From positions 248,001 to 312,000 of the forward strand of contig NZ_SKFG01000002.1 in the NCBI RefSeq assembly GCF_004344915.1: a stretch of 64,000 bases of DNA. Direction: 5' to 3'. The position numbers and the translations under genes are program-made. Shown here piece by piece: positions 1 to 8,925 of this stretch. The stretch comes from Paenibacillus albiflavus. Its GTDB lineage: Bacteria > Bacillota > Bacilli > Paenibacillales > NBRC-103111. How positions within the stretch are numbered: the first letter of the stretch is position 1; every line of letters starts with the position of its first letter. Under the pieces are notes generated by a model. It did not search any database. It had not been told where the DNA came from and was given only the letters and a program-made list of their open reading frames with translations.

Positions 1-1
1 T

Positions 2-1174
2 GGTTCAAGAGTTGTACGGGCCAAGATCGATATGAGCTCGCCTAATATGAATCTCAGAGATCCTGTCATTTATCGAATTATTCATAAGGAGCACTACAGG
101 ACAGGTGATAAATGGTGTATTTATCCCATGTATGACTTTGCGCATCCGATTCAAGACGCGATAGAATGCATCACGCATTCCTTATGTTCTATCGAATTTA
201 AGGATCATCGTCCTTTGTATGAATGGGTGCTGAATGAACTTGATACGGCCCGGGCTCCTAAGCAAAGAGAGTTCGGAAGGCTGAATATTACAGGTGTCGT
301 GACGAGTAAACGATATTTAAGACAACTGGTTGAAGGACAGCATGTAGATGGTTGGGACGATCCAAGAATGCCCACGATTCGTGGTCTGCGGAGAAGAGGC
401 TTTACGCCAGAGAGTATCAAAAATTTTATTGATGAAATTGGACTGATTAGACAACAAAGCACAGTAGATATTGCGATGTTAGAGCATGCGCTCAGGCAAG
501 ATTTGAAACCTAAGGTTCATAGCACGATGGTTGTAATTGATCCTCTTAAAGTCGTCATCACTAATTATCCGGAAGACGCAGCAGAATTTGTGAACGTTGA
601 AAATAGTGGAGAGAATAAGGAGCTTGGGCATCGAGAGATTCCTTTTGGCAGGAACATATTTATTGAAAAAGAAGATTTTATGGAAGAACCAATACCCGGA
701 TTTCATCGGCTATCAATTGACTCAGAAGTAAGGCTTAAGGGTGCTTATTACATTAGATGTAATGAGGTCATCAAAGATGAACAAACAGGTGAGATTATCG
801 AGCTTCATTGTACTTATGATCCGCTGACAAAGAGTGGAACTGGCTTTACAGGTCGAAAGGTGAAGAGTACGATTCATTGGGTATCTGCCGAGCATTGCGT
901 ACCTGTTGAAATCCACCTATACGATAAGTTAATTCTGAATCCAGAGTTAGTGAAAGAGGATAATCAATCTTGGGAGACACTGATTAATCCGGACTCGTTC
1001 ATCCGGCTTGAGAATTGCATGGCTGAACCTTCTCTTGCTGGTGCGGAGGTAGAGGATAAATTTCAGTTCATCCGACATGGATATTTTTGTGTGGACTCCA
1101 GATATACGACAGCTGATAAAAAGGTATTTAACCGTATCGTATCGCTTAAGGATACGTGGAAGAAGCAGCAATAA
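2..1174 (+). CDS. glnS: glutaminyl-tRNA synthetase, 5'-truncated by window edge
   Basis: Charges tRNA-Gln with glutamine (class I aminoacyl-tRNA synthetase, cytosol). The reading frame is open from base 2 with no start codon, so this is the last 390 residues of a protein usually about 550 long. The visible part carries the GlnRS core: RAKIDM, NKWCIYPMYDF-like (here DKWCIYPMYDF), the HSLCSIEF block, GWDDPRMPTI and the GLRRRGFT segment, followed by the two C-terminal anticodon-binding beta-barrels. The KMSKS-equivalent is VTSKR near residues 100-104. It ends at TAA and a two-way terminator follows. Many Firmicutes lack GlnRS and make Gln-tRNA with GatCAB, so its presence is a taxonomic clue. 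The identification is secure. Confidence 0.96.
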   Translation, partial: GSRVVRAKIDMSSPNMNLRDPVIYRIIHKEHYRTGDKWCIYPMYDFAHPIQDAIECITHSLCSIEFKDHRPLYEWVLNELDTARAPKQREFGRLNITGVVTSKRYLRQLVEGQHVDGWDDPRMPTIRGLRRRGFTPESIKNFIDEIGLIRQQSTVDIAMLEHALRQDLKPKVHSTMVVIDPLKVVITNYPEDAAEFVNVENSGENKELGHREIPFGRNIFIEKEDFMEEPIPGFHRLSIDSEVRLKGAYYIRCNEVIKDEQTGEIIELHCTYDPLTKSGTGFTGRKVKSTIHWVSAEHCVPVEIHLYDKLILNPELVKEDNQSWETLINPDSFIRLENCMAEPSLAGAEVEDKFQFIRHGYFCVDSRYTTADKKVFNRIVSLKDTWKKQQ

Positions 1175-1182
1175 ACAAACAA

Positions 1183-1225
1183 AATGGATAGCGGGAGAGA
1201 TCAGGTTCTCATCTTGCTATCCATT
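1183..1225. terminator. bidirectional hairpin between convergent genes
   Basis: The arms AATGGATAGC (1183-1192) and GCTATCCATT (1216-1225) are perfect 10-bp complements between the glnS stop and the end of the minus-strand regulator. The flanks are A-rich on one side and T-rich on the other, which suits termination from both directions. Confidence 0.7.
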
Positions 1226-1232
1226 ATTTATA

Positions 1233-1940
1233 TTAATCTGCTAACCGATATCCAATTCCTCTAATAGTCGCAATGTATGTCGGTGATTTAGGATCATCCT
1301 TAAGTTTATTACGAAGACCCTTAATATGCGCATCTACCGTATTACTGCCACCATAATATTCAGCACCCCACACAGCATCAAGCAGCTCTTGGCGGCTAAG
1401 TGCGGCACCATCGGCAGCGAGCAGCACTTTAAGCAAATCAAACTCTGTCCGTGTCAGGTCAATGCGTTCGTTATTCTGAGTCACAACGATTCGCTTGTAA
1501 TCAACTGTCAAATCCTTGAAAGCTACGAGAGTAGACATTCCTATATTTGAAGTACAGCTTGATTCCATAAGCTGTACAATTTGGGCAGTTATTTCTTGTA
1601 TGTCAGCAGGCCATACGATGCATTGATTAGATAATTGATCCGAATCATCAGATGGCTTGGCTAGGAGATTCAGGGTTGAGATATTGGAATCGAGAAGGGG
1701 CATTAATGCAGATTGATTTAACGGCTCATGACGTTGATCAAGTATTAAAAGATCAGGATTTAGCTGTGAGAACAAATCGGAATCTAAATGATGCATCACC
1801 AGAACGTCATAACATTTGGCTGTGAGTTCACCAACAAGCTCGTGAAGGGAGGAAGGATATGGACTGAGTAGGATGATTCGCTTCGTTGTATTGCAGGCGG
1901 CACCATGATGACTTGATTCATTCGTTAGCTTGACTGACAA
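1233..1940 (-). CDS. orphan OmpR/PhoB-type winged-helix regulator with degenerate receiver
   Basis: A 235-residue DNA-binding protein. The C-terminal ~100 residues are a clear OmpR/PhoB winged helix (LTRTEFDLLKVLL, SRQELLDAVWG, the recognition segment NTVDAHIKGLRNKL, ATIRGIGYRL). The N-terminal ~110 residues are shaped like a receiver. A candidate phospho-acceptor Asp is present in LLILDQRH, but the acidic pair after strand 1 is absent (KRIILLSPYPSS). Phosphorylation control is therefore doubtful. No sensor kinase is adjacent. An upstream GTG at 1949 has the Shine-Dalgarno AAAGGAG only one base away, so I prefer the TTG at 1940, about 10 bases from it. The gene overlaps the end of the Fur-family gene and is probably co-transcribed and translationally coupled with it. 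Confidence 0.85.
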   Translation of the reverse strand: MSVKLTNESSHHGAACNTTKRIILLSPYPSSLHELVGELTAKCYDVLVMHHLDSDLFSQLNPDLLILDQRHEPLNQSALMPLLDSNISTLNLLAKPSDDSDQLSNQCIVWPADIQEITAQIVQLMESSCTSNIGMSTLVAFKDLTVDYKRIVVTQNNERIDLTRTEFDLLKVLLAADGAALSRQELLDAVWGAEYYGGSNTVDAHIKGLRNKLKDDPKSPTYIATIRGIGYRLAD

Positions 1941-2314
1941 TTCGGACACACTCCTTTAAATACAATATGCTCCTCTTCAATTTGATAGCCCGTTTCAACC
2001 CCGATCGCCTTGATCCATTCTTCAGGTATTTTAATGAATACTTCATCCACTTTGCCACAGACTCTGCAGATAATATGCTGATGATCTTCAACCTGCCCAT
2101 CATAACGACTGGCATCACCCTCAAGCTTCAATTCACGAATTAGACCTTCTTCAATCAAATATTTGAGCGAATTATACACAGTCGCATAGGCCAATTGGTG
2201 TCCCTGAACACGTAACCGTTCGATAATATCTGCGGCAGTCGGATGATCATGAGATGTGGAAACGATCTCATAAATAATTTTACGTTGTGGGGTTAGAATT
2301 CCTTTTCTAGTCAT
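1925..2314 (-). CDS. Fur-family metalloregulator, PerR-like
   Basis: A 129-residue repressor of the Fur superfamily. The N-terminal winged helix (LTPQRKIIYEIV, AYATVYNSLKYLIEEGLI) is followed by the dimerisation domain with DHQHIICRVCGKVDE and a closing CPNCQ. Together these give the two CxxC pairs of the structural zinc site and the HxH-type regulatory metal ligands typical of PerR and Fur. The length is slightly short for PerR (about 145). It is the first gene of a two-gene minus-strand operon and has its own promoter with a palindrome over the -35 box, which suggests autoregulation. Whether it senses peroxide, iron or another metal cannot be settled from sequence alone; PerR is my first guess. 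Confidence 0.88.
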   Translation of the reverse strand: MTRKGILTPQRKIIYEIVSTSHDHPTAADIIERLRVQGHQLAYATVYNSLKYLIEEGLIRELKLEGDASRYDGQVEDHQHIICRVCGKVDEVFIKIPEEWIKAIGVETGYQIEEEHIVFKGVCPNCQSS

Positions 2315-2352
2315 GTGGCAAGCTCCTTTAGATCTTAAGTAGATTTAGACTT

Positions 2353-2381
2353 AGTATAGATCTATTGTTGAGATAACTCAA
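2353..2381 (-). promoter_or_regulatory. promoter of the Fur-family operon
   Basis: Read on the minus strand: -35 TTGAGT (2376-2381), a 17-nt spacer, -10 TATACT (2353-2358). The predicted start near 2346 leaves a short leader before the ATG at 2314. Confidence 0.6.
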
Positions 2382-2382
2382 C
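2367..2382. promoter_or_regulatory. 16-bp palindrome overlapping the -35 box, candidate operator
   Basis: GTTGAGATAACTCAAC has perfect 6-bp arms around ATAA and covers the -35 hexamer of the Fur-family gene. It does not match the known Fur or PerR box. It could be the site of either regulator encoded downstream; this is inference from position. Confidence 0.4.
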
Positions 2383-2461
2383 CTCTAAATACTTTTGCAG
2401 CTATAGGATAGATGAGTTTGATTCCTAGCGCAATGGGTATGCTGTAGAAGAGGTGATCGTA

Positions 2462-2761
2462 ATGGAAATCATTGTCGGAATCAGCGTTGTGATCTTACCA
2501 TTCATTGTGTTATTCCTATACAGGTTGCTTGGCAAATGGAGGTTCATTATCGATGTAGTCGCAGCTGTAGCAGCCATGTCATTTGCTATCGTTTCAACAG
2601 TTGCGGTATATCAAATCCGCCGCGACGGAACGATCTTTATGACCAATATCCATCGTTTGTTTGATAACTACATTTTCTTAATCAGCGGGGCGTATTTAGG
2701 TATGTATGGCTTATGTCAGTTGATTAGATATTCGATAAAAAAATTCCTTTATAGAATTTAA
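2462..2761 (+). CDS. small membrane protein of unknown function
   Basis: A 99-residue hydrophobic protein with three predicted membrane segments (near residues 2-21, 28-50 and 70-88), separated by short basic loops and ending in a Lys/Arg-rich tail. I do not recognise a family. The ATG at 2462 follows AGAGG by eight bases and is preferred to an in-frame GTG at 2453, which lies inside that ribosome site. It is a single-gene unit between the divergent Fur-type operon and the opp operon, closed by its own terminator. Confidence 0.6.
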   Translation: MEIIVGISVVILPFIVLFLYRLLGKWRFIIDVVAAVAAMSFAIVSTVAVYQIRRDGTIFMTNIHRLFDNYIFLISGAYLGMYGLCQLIRYSIKKFLYRI

Positions 2762-2781
2762 TCTATAACGGGATTTTTTTT
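2737..2781 (+). terminator. rho-independent terminator
   Basis: An A7-rich arm (2737-2747) pairs with GGGA plus a T8 run (2770-2781), with an inner ATAGA/TCTAT stem. It overlaps the stop of the small membrane-protein gene. Confidence 0.6.
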
Positions 2782-2851
2782 GTCCAACTATAAAGATTCG
2801 CATTGTTAAATACTTATTGTGGTTTCAAACAAGTTGTGTTATTGTGAATCA

Positions 2852-2866
2852 TAATTTTTGAAAATT
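2852..2866. promoter_or_regulatory. CodY-like box upstream of opp
   Basis: TAATTTTTGAAAATT matches the CodY motif AATTTTCWGAAAATT at 12 of 15 positions and lies about 47 bases before oppB. CodY control of peptide transporters is well known in Firmicutes. Three mismatches make this only a candidate. Confidence 0.35.
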
Positions 2867-2912
2867 ATGTGTATACCGAAAATTCTTAAAACATGGAGGA
2901 AGCAGGTGAAGT

Positions 2913-3833
2913 ATGGGGAGGTACATTCTCAAAAGGCTTATCGCAATCCTAATAACCTTATTTATGATTATTACTTTAACTTTCTTTCTGATGCACGCCA
3001 TCCCTGGCGGTCCGTTCACAGGCGAGAAGAATGTACCAGAAATCGTCGCTAAGGCTTTGAATGAGAAATACCATTTGGATGATCCCCTGTGGAAGCAGTA
3101 CTTAGATTATCTGAAAGGCATCATTCAATTTGATCTAGGCCCATCCTTTAAATATGAAGGGATGACCGTCAATGAATTAATCAGCTCAGGCTTTCCAGTG
3201 ACCGCCAAAGTAGGACTATTCACGGTAATTGTCATTTTATTGATCGGGATACCTATTGGGATTTTTGCCGCAATTAATCAGCATAAGTGGCCAGATACGG
3301 TTGTCATGCTGATGGCGACACTTGGGGTGACAATCCCATCCTTTGTTATTGGAACGATGCTGCTATACGTATTCTCATTAAAACTTGGGTGGACACCTGC
3401 TTATGGGGTGGAGGAGTGGCAGGGATATATCTTGCCTGTGTTAGCACTAGCAGGTTATTCTCTATCCTTCATCTCCAGGTTGACTAGATCGAGCATGATC
3501 GAAGTCTTCCAGCAGGATTATATGCGAACAGCAAGAGGCAAGGGACTTAGACCATCGAAGGTTATATTCAAGCATGGGCTTCGCAATGGCATGATTCCAG
3601 TAGTGACAGTTGTTGGACCGCTTGTTGCGTCCATGTTAACAGGATCGTTTGTCATTGAGAAAATATTTGCGCTTCCTGGTATCGGCAGGCATTTTGTCCA
3701 GAGCATCACGAACCGCGATTACACGACAATAATGGGAATAACGGTGTTTTACGCTGTCATTCTTGTGGTGATCGTATTTATTGTAGACCTAATCTACGGA
3801 CTCATAGATCCGAGAATTAAACTTAGTAAATAG
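2913..3833 (+). CDS. oppB: oligopeptide ABC transporter permease OppB
   Basis: A 306-residue inner permease of a peptide importer, in the plasma membrane. It has the OppB/DppB N-terminus (a first helix followed by MHAIPGGPF), six predicted membrane segments and the EAA-loop motif that contacts the ATPases (DYMRTARGKGLRPSKVIFKHGLRNGMIPV, around residues 203-231). It heads an operon with oppC 10 bp downstream, oppD, oppF and oppA. The ATG at 2913 is preceded by AGGTGA. Length is normal. Substrate class (oligo- versus dipeptide) is not decided by the permease. Confidence 0.95.
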   Translation: MGRYILKRLIAILITLFMIITLTFFLMHAIPGGPFTGEKNVPEIVAKALNEKYHLDDPLWKQYLDYLKGIIQFDLGPSFKYEGMTVNELISSGFPVTAKVGLFTVIVILLIGIPIGIFAAINQHKWPDTVVMLMATLGVTIPSFVIGTMLLYVFSLKLGWTPAYGVEEWQGYILPVLALAGYSLSFISRLTRSSMIEVFQQDYMRTARGKGLRPSKVIFKHGLRNGMIPVVTVVGPLVASMLTGSFVIEKIFALPGIGRHFVQSITNRDYTTIMGITVFYAVILVVIVFIVDLIYGLIDPRIKLSK

Positions 3834-3843
3834 AAGGAATGAT

Positions 3844-5046
3844 ATGATGAGAGACCCTATTAATCACGTTACAAGTGTTAACCAAGGTACAGCTATCGAT
3901 CCTTCTCTTTGGAATAAATTGCGTGATGAAGATAAGGATGAGGCAAGTGTAGCAAGCGTCAGTCTTACTTATTGGCAAGATGTATCGAGAAGGTTTCGCA
4001 AGAACAAAGCAGCAATGCTGGGAGCAATCATCATTGTACTGCTCATCTTATTTGCTCTAATTGGACCTCTATTGTCCAAGCATTCCTATGAAGAGCAGAA
4101 TCTATCATTTGCGAATATGCCGCCGAGATTCGATCTCTATCAGGTTGGAGATCAATATTTGTATCTACATAAAAATATTAAACTCTATGAAACAACCGCA
4201 GACGGTACGCTGCTAGAGCTCATGTCCAAGAATAAAGAGGATATGGTGAAGAAGCAACTCGTTTATACAACAATTAGCGGTGATGTGATCGTCGATTATA
4301 GCAAGAAGAATACGTTAATTCTTAAGGATGCCAAAGGTAACACATTAGAAACCGTTAAGAATGTATCCAATCAGACTTACTTGCTCGGTACAGATCATTT
4401 AGGGAGAGATCTACTGACAAGAATTATGTATGGCGCAAGAATATCCTTGCTGGTTGCTGTAATCGCAGCACTTGTTAATCTCGTAATCGGGATGATGTAC
4501 GGAGGGATTGCAGGTTATTTTGGCGGTAAGGTAGATAACATCATGATGCGGATTGTGGATGTAGTCAGTATAATTCCGCTAACGCTCTATGTGATTCTTA
4601 TTATGGTCGTGTTAAATTCAGGGCTGCTCAGCATCATTATTGCGCTAGGTTCTGTCTATTGGGTCGATATGGCTCGGATTGTACGGGGTCAGATGCTGTC
4701 TTTGAAAGAAGAAGAGTTTGTTTATGCAGCCAAAACAATCGGTACGAAACCGCTCCAAATTATTACAAGACACTTGCTGCCGAATGCGATGGGCTCCATC
4801 ATCGTGACGATGACGATGCTCATTCCAAGCGCGATATTTATTGAAGCTTTCATGAGCTTTATCGGTCTTGGTGTTACAGCTCCTATGGCATCATGGGGAA
4901 CGCTCTGCAATGAGGCACTTGAGTCTATACGTTCTTTTTCGTATCAGCTATTCTTTCCAGCGATTGCGATTTGTATAACGATGATCGCTTTTAATTTTAT
5001 CGGTGATGGGTTAAGAGATGCTTTGGACCCAAGACTTCGTAAATAG
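3844..5046 (+). CDS. oppC: oligopeptide ABC transporter permease OppC with enlarged external loop
   Basis: The second permease, 400 residues against about 300 for most OppC proteins. The N-terminal OppC_N motif (YWQDVSRRFRKNKAAMLGAIII) is followed by the first membrane helix. A hydrophilic insert of roughly 90 residues comes next (about 75-165, rich in Lys, Asp and Tyr) before the usual LGTDHLGRDLLTRIMYGAR. The EAA loop (YAAKTIGTKPLQIITRHLLPN) and C-terminal PRLRK are normal. The insert would lie outside the membrane next to the binding protein. Two ATGs (3844 and 3847) are possible starts after AAGGAATG. Confidence 0.94.
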   Translation: MMRDPINHVTSVNQGTAIDPSLWNKLRDEDKDEASVASVSLTYWQDVSRRFRKNKAAMLGAIIIVLLILFALIGPLLSKHSYEEQNLSFANMPPRFDLYQVGDQYLYLHKNIKLYETTADGTLLELMSKNKEDMVKKQLVYTTISGDVIVDYSKKNTLILKDAKGNTLETVKNVSNQTYLLGTDHLGRDLLTRIMYGARISLLVAVIAALVNLVIGMMYGGIAGYFGGKVDNIMMRIVDVVSIIPLTLYVILIMVVLNSGLLSIIIALGSVYWVDMARIVRGQMLSLKEEEFVYAAKTIGTKPLQIITRHLLPNAMGSIIVTMTMLIPSAIFIEAFMSFIGLGVTAPMASWGTLCNEALESIRSFSYQLFFPAIAICITMIAFNFIGDGLRDALDPRLRK

Positions 5047-5067
5047 GTGAACGGAAGGGGTATAACG

Positions 5068-6117
5068 ATGAGAGGTCCAAATAACGATGATACGGTGCTG
5101 CTGGAAGTAAATCATCTGCAAACTTCGTTCTTTTCCCATTTTGGAGAAGTAAAGGCTGTCCGACATGTGGATATGAAACTGAATAAAGGTGAAGTGATCG
5201 GAGTTGTTGGGGAATCGGGCAGTGGCAAGAGTGTGACGGCGATGTCCATCCTCAAGCTGCTTCAGAATACAGGCAAGATAGTAGGCGGTCAGATTCTATT
5301 CAAAGGTGAGGATCTTGCGAATAAGTCAGAGAAGGAAATGAGACGTATTCGAGGAAACGAGATTTCGATGATTTTCCAAGACCCCATGACCTCCCTTAAT
5401 CCCGTCATTACCGTAGGGGAGCAGATCATAGAGACGATTAGAGAGCATCAGGGTTTAAGCAGGAAAGAAGCAAGAGAGAAAGCGATCAAGCTTCTTAAAT
5501 TGGTCAAAATCCCAGACGCAGAGAAACGGATGTCAAACTATCCCTTCGAATTTAGTGGTGGGATGAGGCAGCGTGTGATGATTGCCATTGCTCTATGCTG
5601 CGAGCCCGATCTGTTAATTGCGGATGAGCCTACAACAGCACTTGACGTAACCACTCAATCTCAAATTCTGAAATTGATGAAAAGCTTAAAGTCGGAATTC
5701 AATATGTCGATCATGTTGATTACGCACGACTTAGGCGTTGTGGCAGATATCTGCACGCGCATCGTCGTCATGTATGGCGGTATGGTGATGGAGGAAGGGT
5801 CGGCGGAAGATATTTTCTATCAACCAAAGCATCCCTATACGTTGGGACTTCTTCAGTCTGTACCTAGATCTGAGATGGATCAACAAAAGCGTCTCACACC
5901 AATAAAAGGATCTCCACCTAATCTCGTGAATCCACCCAAAGGTTGTCCTTTCGCGCCAAGATGTGACTATGCAATGGGTATTTGCGCTGAGGCTTGTCCA
6001 GACTATACGGAATTAAGCAATGGACATCGTTCGATGTGCTGGCTGCTGCATAAAGACGCGCCAGTAGAAGGAAATCCATTCCTGCAAGGCATTGGAGGTG
6101 GTATTCATGGCAAATGA
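5068..6117 (+). CDS. oppD: oligopeptide ABC transporter ATP-binding protein OppD
   Basis: A 349-residue ATPase that powers the peptide importer from the cytosolic face. Walker A GESGSGKS, the ABC signature FSGGMRQRV, Walker [13 protein letters not shown] and the switch His (LITHDL) are all present. The C-terminal oligopeptide-specific extension contains the Cys cluster [21 protein letters not shown], which in OppD/DppD proteins binds an iron-sulphur cluster. The ATG at 5068 follows GGAAGGGG; an in-frame GTG at 5047 directly after the oppC stop is less likely. It overlaps the start of oppF by 11 bases. Confidence 0.95.
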   Translation: MRGPNNDDTVLLEVNHLQTSFFSHFGEVKAVRHVDMKLNKGEVIGVVGESGSGKSVTAMSILKLLQNTGKIVGGQILFKGEDLANKSEKEMRRIRGNEISMIFQDPMTSLNPVITVGEQIIETIREHQGLSRKEAREKAIKLLKLVKIPDAEKRMSNYPFEFSGGMRQRVMIAIALCCEPDLLIADEPTTALDVTTQSQILKLMKSLKSEFNMSIMLITHDLGVVADICTRIVVMYGGMVMEEGSAEDIFYQPKHPYTLGLLQSVPRSEMDQQKRLTPIKGSPPNLVNPPKGCPFAPRCDYAMGICAEACPDYTELSNGHRSMCWLLHKDAPVEGNPFLQGIGGGIHGK

Positions 6118-7081
6118 GAACATGTTAGAGGTTCGCAATATTACCAAATATTTTCCAATTGAGCAGAAGCTATTCTCCAAAGAAAAGACAGTGCTCAAGG
6201 CTGTAGATGATGTCAGCTTTACGATCAAGAAAGGGGAGACGTTAGGTCTTGTAGGGGAATCTGGCTGCGGGAAGTCTTCAACGGCTCGGACGATTATTCG
6301 GCTGCATGATCTAACAGCAGGAGAGATTATTCTGGACGGTGTGGACATCAGCCGTATGAATGAGAAGCAGCTGCTGCCGCATCGACGCAAGATGCAGATG
6401 ATTTTCCAAGACCCCTACGCATCATTGAATGCAAGGATGACAGTTAAAGATATCATTTCGGAACCACTCCATGTTCATCGTATAGGAACGAAGAGTGAAA
6501 GAAACGAGATTGTTGAGAATCTTTTACACAAAGTGGGCTTAAAAAAAGAGCATGCCATGAGATATCCGCATGAATTCAGTGGTGGTCAGCGTCAGCGGAT
6601 CGGCATAGCAAGAGCGCTAGCCGTTAATCCGGAGTTCGTGATTTGTGATGAGCCGATCTCTGCGCTCGATGTATCAATTCAGGCACAAGTAGTGAATATG
6701 CTGCAGGATCTGCAAGAGGAACTAGGGCTAACGTATCTATTTATTGCGCATGATCTGTCGATGGTGAAGTATATTTCGAATCAGATGGGCGTGATGTATT
6801 TAGGTAAACTGGTCGAAATCGGAAGCAGTGAAGAGGTTTACAAGCATCCAGCACATCCTTACACGCAAGCATTGTTAGCATCTGTCCCTGCTCCAGATCC
6901 GAGAGCCGTTCAAGCCGAAGAGGATGTCATGCTAGAAGGGGATATTCCAAGTCCCATTAATCCACCACAGGGCTGCCGATTTGCTTCACGATGTAAATAT
7001 GCTGATGAGCGCTGCAAATCGGAGGAGCCCGAACTAAAGCAGATTGGGCTGAACCACTTGGCTGCTTGTCACTTGTTGTAA
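6107..7081 (+). CDS. oppF: oligopeptide ABC transporter ATP-binding protein OppF
   Basis: The second ATPase of the importer, 324 residues, pairing with OppD. Walker A is GESGCGKSS, the signature FSGGQRQRI, Walker B FVICDEPISALD and the switch IAHDLS. The C-terminal Cys motif GCRFASRCKYADERC is present. The start at ATG 6107 follows GGAGGT and lies inside the oppD end, so the two are translationally coupled. A 139-bp gap without recognisable signals separates it from oppA. Confidence 0.95.
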   Translation: MANENMLEVRNITKYFPIEQKLFSKEKTVLKAVDDVSFTIKKGETLGLVGESGCGKSSTARTIIRLHDLTAGEIILDGVDISRMNEKQLLPHRRKMQMIFQDPYASLNARMTVKDIISEPLHVHRIGTKSERNEIVENLLHKVGLKKEHAMRYPHEFSGGQRQRIGIARALAVNPEFVICDEPISALDVSIQAQVVNMLQDLQEELGLTYLFIAHDLSMVKYISNQMGVMYLGKLVEIGSSEEVYKHPAHPYTQALLASVPAPDPRAVQAEEDVMLEGDIPSPINPPQGCRFASRCKYADERCKSEEPELKQIGLNHLAACHLL

Positions 7082-7220
7082 CGCGAATATCATGATTGTA
7101 ACCCATGAGACAGATTGGAGTGCCAGCAGCTTATAACCGTTTTACTGACAAGGATAGGGTCTCAGTGGGGGAAATCATTTATGCCATACATCATTTTAAA
7201 TTAATTAAGGGGGAATATCT

Positions 7221-8906
7221 GTGTTAAAGAAGAATGGGAAGTTTATGCTACTTGCACTTATGATTCTGACACTTGTTGTTGGTTGCAGCAGTTCACCAAA
7301 GACAGAAGTAAAGGATGCAGGCAATGCAACTCCAGCACCCGAAGCGACTAACGCTCCTACAGCAAGTGGAGACACACAAAAGATTGTTTATGTACTCAAT
7401 AATGAAGCGGATAAGCTTGATCCAGGTCTTACGGCCGAAACTTTTGCAACACCTATTATTTCAAATGTGTTCGAAGGTTTAGTCCAAATGAATGATAAAT
7501 ATGAGCCATTGCCTGGTGTTGCCAAGGAATGGAAAGTAAGTCCGGATGGTCTTGTATACACTTTTACATTGAGAGATGATGCGAAGTGGTCTGACGGCAG
7601 CAAGTTGACTGCCAAAGACTTCTTCTATTCTTGGAAGCGGGTAATGACTGCCGAAACAGCATCTGATTACTCATTTATGATGTATCCTTACATTAAGAAT
7701 GGGGAGAAGTTCTTCAAAGGCGAAGTGAAAGAAGATGAGCTTGGAATCAAAGTCATCAATGATACAACGCTAGAAGTTACATTAGAAGCACCATCACCGT
7801 ATATAATGCAATTATTTGCTTTCTCTTGCTATATGCCTGTGCAGCAGGCAGCCGTAGAGAAGGATAAAGATGCATGGCATCGCAAAGCGGAAACATTCAT
7901 CAGCAATGGTCCTTTTAAAGTGAAGGAATTGAAGTTTGGTGAGTCATATACGCTTGTAAAGAACGAGAATTATTGGGGTAAAGACAATGTAAGGCTAGAA
8001 GAAGTTAAATTCAGTATCGTGCCAGAAATGGCAACAGGTCTTACGGCAATGGAATCCAAGAAAGTAGATGGAATCAATGGCGTTCCAACAGCTGAAATCG
8101 CTAGATTAAAAGCAGGCGATGATCGCTTCATCGTGCTGCCAGCACTAGGAACAACCTATTACTTGCTTAACAACAAAGTCAAGCCTTTAGACGATGAGAA
8201 GGTTAGAAAAGCGCTTGCTCTAGCCATTAATCGCAAAGAAATCGTTGAGAACGTTACACAAGGCGGTCAGCAGCCTGCTTTTGCACTGATTCCAAATGGA
8301 ATGACGCTTGAAGGCAAAGACTTCAGAGAAGCGGGTGGCAGCTATGGCTTAACAGAAACAGGTGACGTCGAAGCAGCTAAGAAGCTGCTTGCAGAAGCTG
8401 GTTATCCAGATGGCAAAGGCTTCCCAAAACTATCCCTAAAATATTACTCCGGCGATATTCCGAAGAAAGTAACAGAAGCTCTACAGCAAATGTGGAAGAA
8501 GAACTTAAATATCGATTTGGAATTGAAATCTTCCGAATGGAAGGTATACTACAAAGAAATTCAAGATTATGATTACGGCATTGCATCGATGGGTTGGGGT
8601 GGCGACTATGCACATCCAATGACATTCCTAGATGTATTCAATTCAAAGAGTCCGAATAATATGACGAACTGGGGTAGTAGCGATTATGATCAGCAAGTTG
8701 ATTCAGCTAAGAAAGAGCTAGACCCTGCTAAGCAACTAGAGGCGATGCATAAAGCGGAAGATATTCTGATGAATGAAATGAGAATTCTTCCTGTATATCA
8801 CAGTACGAATGTCATGATGATGGCAGAATATGTTAAAGGCTGGAATCGAAATATTCTTGGTAATATTTACTTTAAAGATGCATATGTAGAAGGCAGAGGC
8901 AAGTAA
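7221..8906 (+). CDS. oppA: oligopeptide-binding lipoprotein OppA
   Basis: A 561-residue extracellular solute-binding lipoprotein (SBP family 5) that delivers peptides to OppBCDF. It has a positively charged start, a hydrophobic signal and a lipobox ending LVVGC with the lipidated Cys at residue 22, then a Ser/Pro/Ala/Thr-rich linker to about residue 50. The body carries the family motif of the first lobe (YTFTLRDDAKWSDG) and the hinge region GPFKVKELKFGE. The GTG start follows AAGGGGGA. It is last in the opp operon, the usual place for a highly expressed binding protein. The peptide class is not predictable. Confidence 0.94.
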   Translation: MLKKNGKFMLLALMILTLVVGCSSSPKTEVKDAGNATPAPEATNAPTASGDTQKIVYVLNNEADKLDPGLTAETFATPIISNVFEGLVQMNDKYEPLPGVAKEWKVSPDGLVYTFTLRDDAKWSDGSKLTAKDFFYSWKRVMTAETASDYSFMMYPYIKNGEKFFKGEVKEDELGIKVINDTTLEVTLEAPSPYIMQLFAFSCYMPVQQAAVEKDKDAWHRKAETFISNGPFKVKELKFGESYTLVKNENYWGKDNVRLEEVKFSIVPEMATGLTAMESKKVDGINGVPTAEIARLKAGDDRFIVLPALGTTYYLLNNKVKPLDDEKVRKALALAINRKEIVENVTQGGQQPAFALIPNGMTLEGKDFREAGGSYGLTETGDVEAAKKLLAEAGYPDGKGFPKLSLKYYSGDIPKKVTEALQQMWKKNLNIDLELKSSEWKVYYKEIQDYDYGIASMGWGGDYAHPMTFLDVFNSKSPNNMTNWGSSDYDQQVDSAKKELDPAKQLEAMHKAEDILMNEMRILPVYHSTNVMMMAEYVKGWNRNILGNIYFKDAYVEGRGK

Positions 8907-8925
8907 ACTGGAGGAGAGTTATAAG

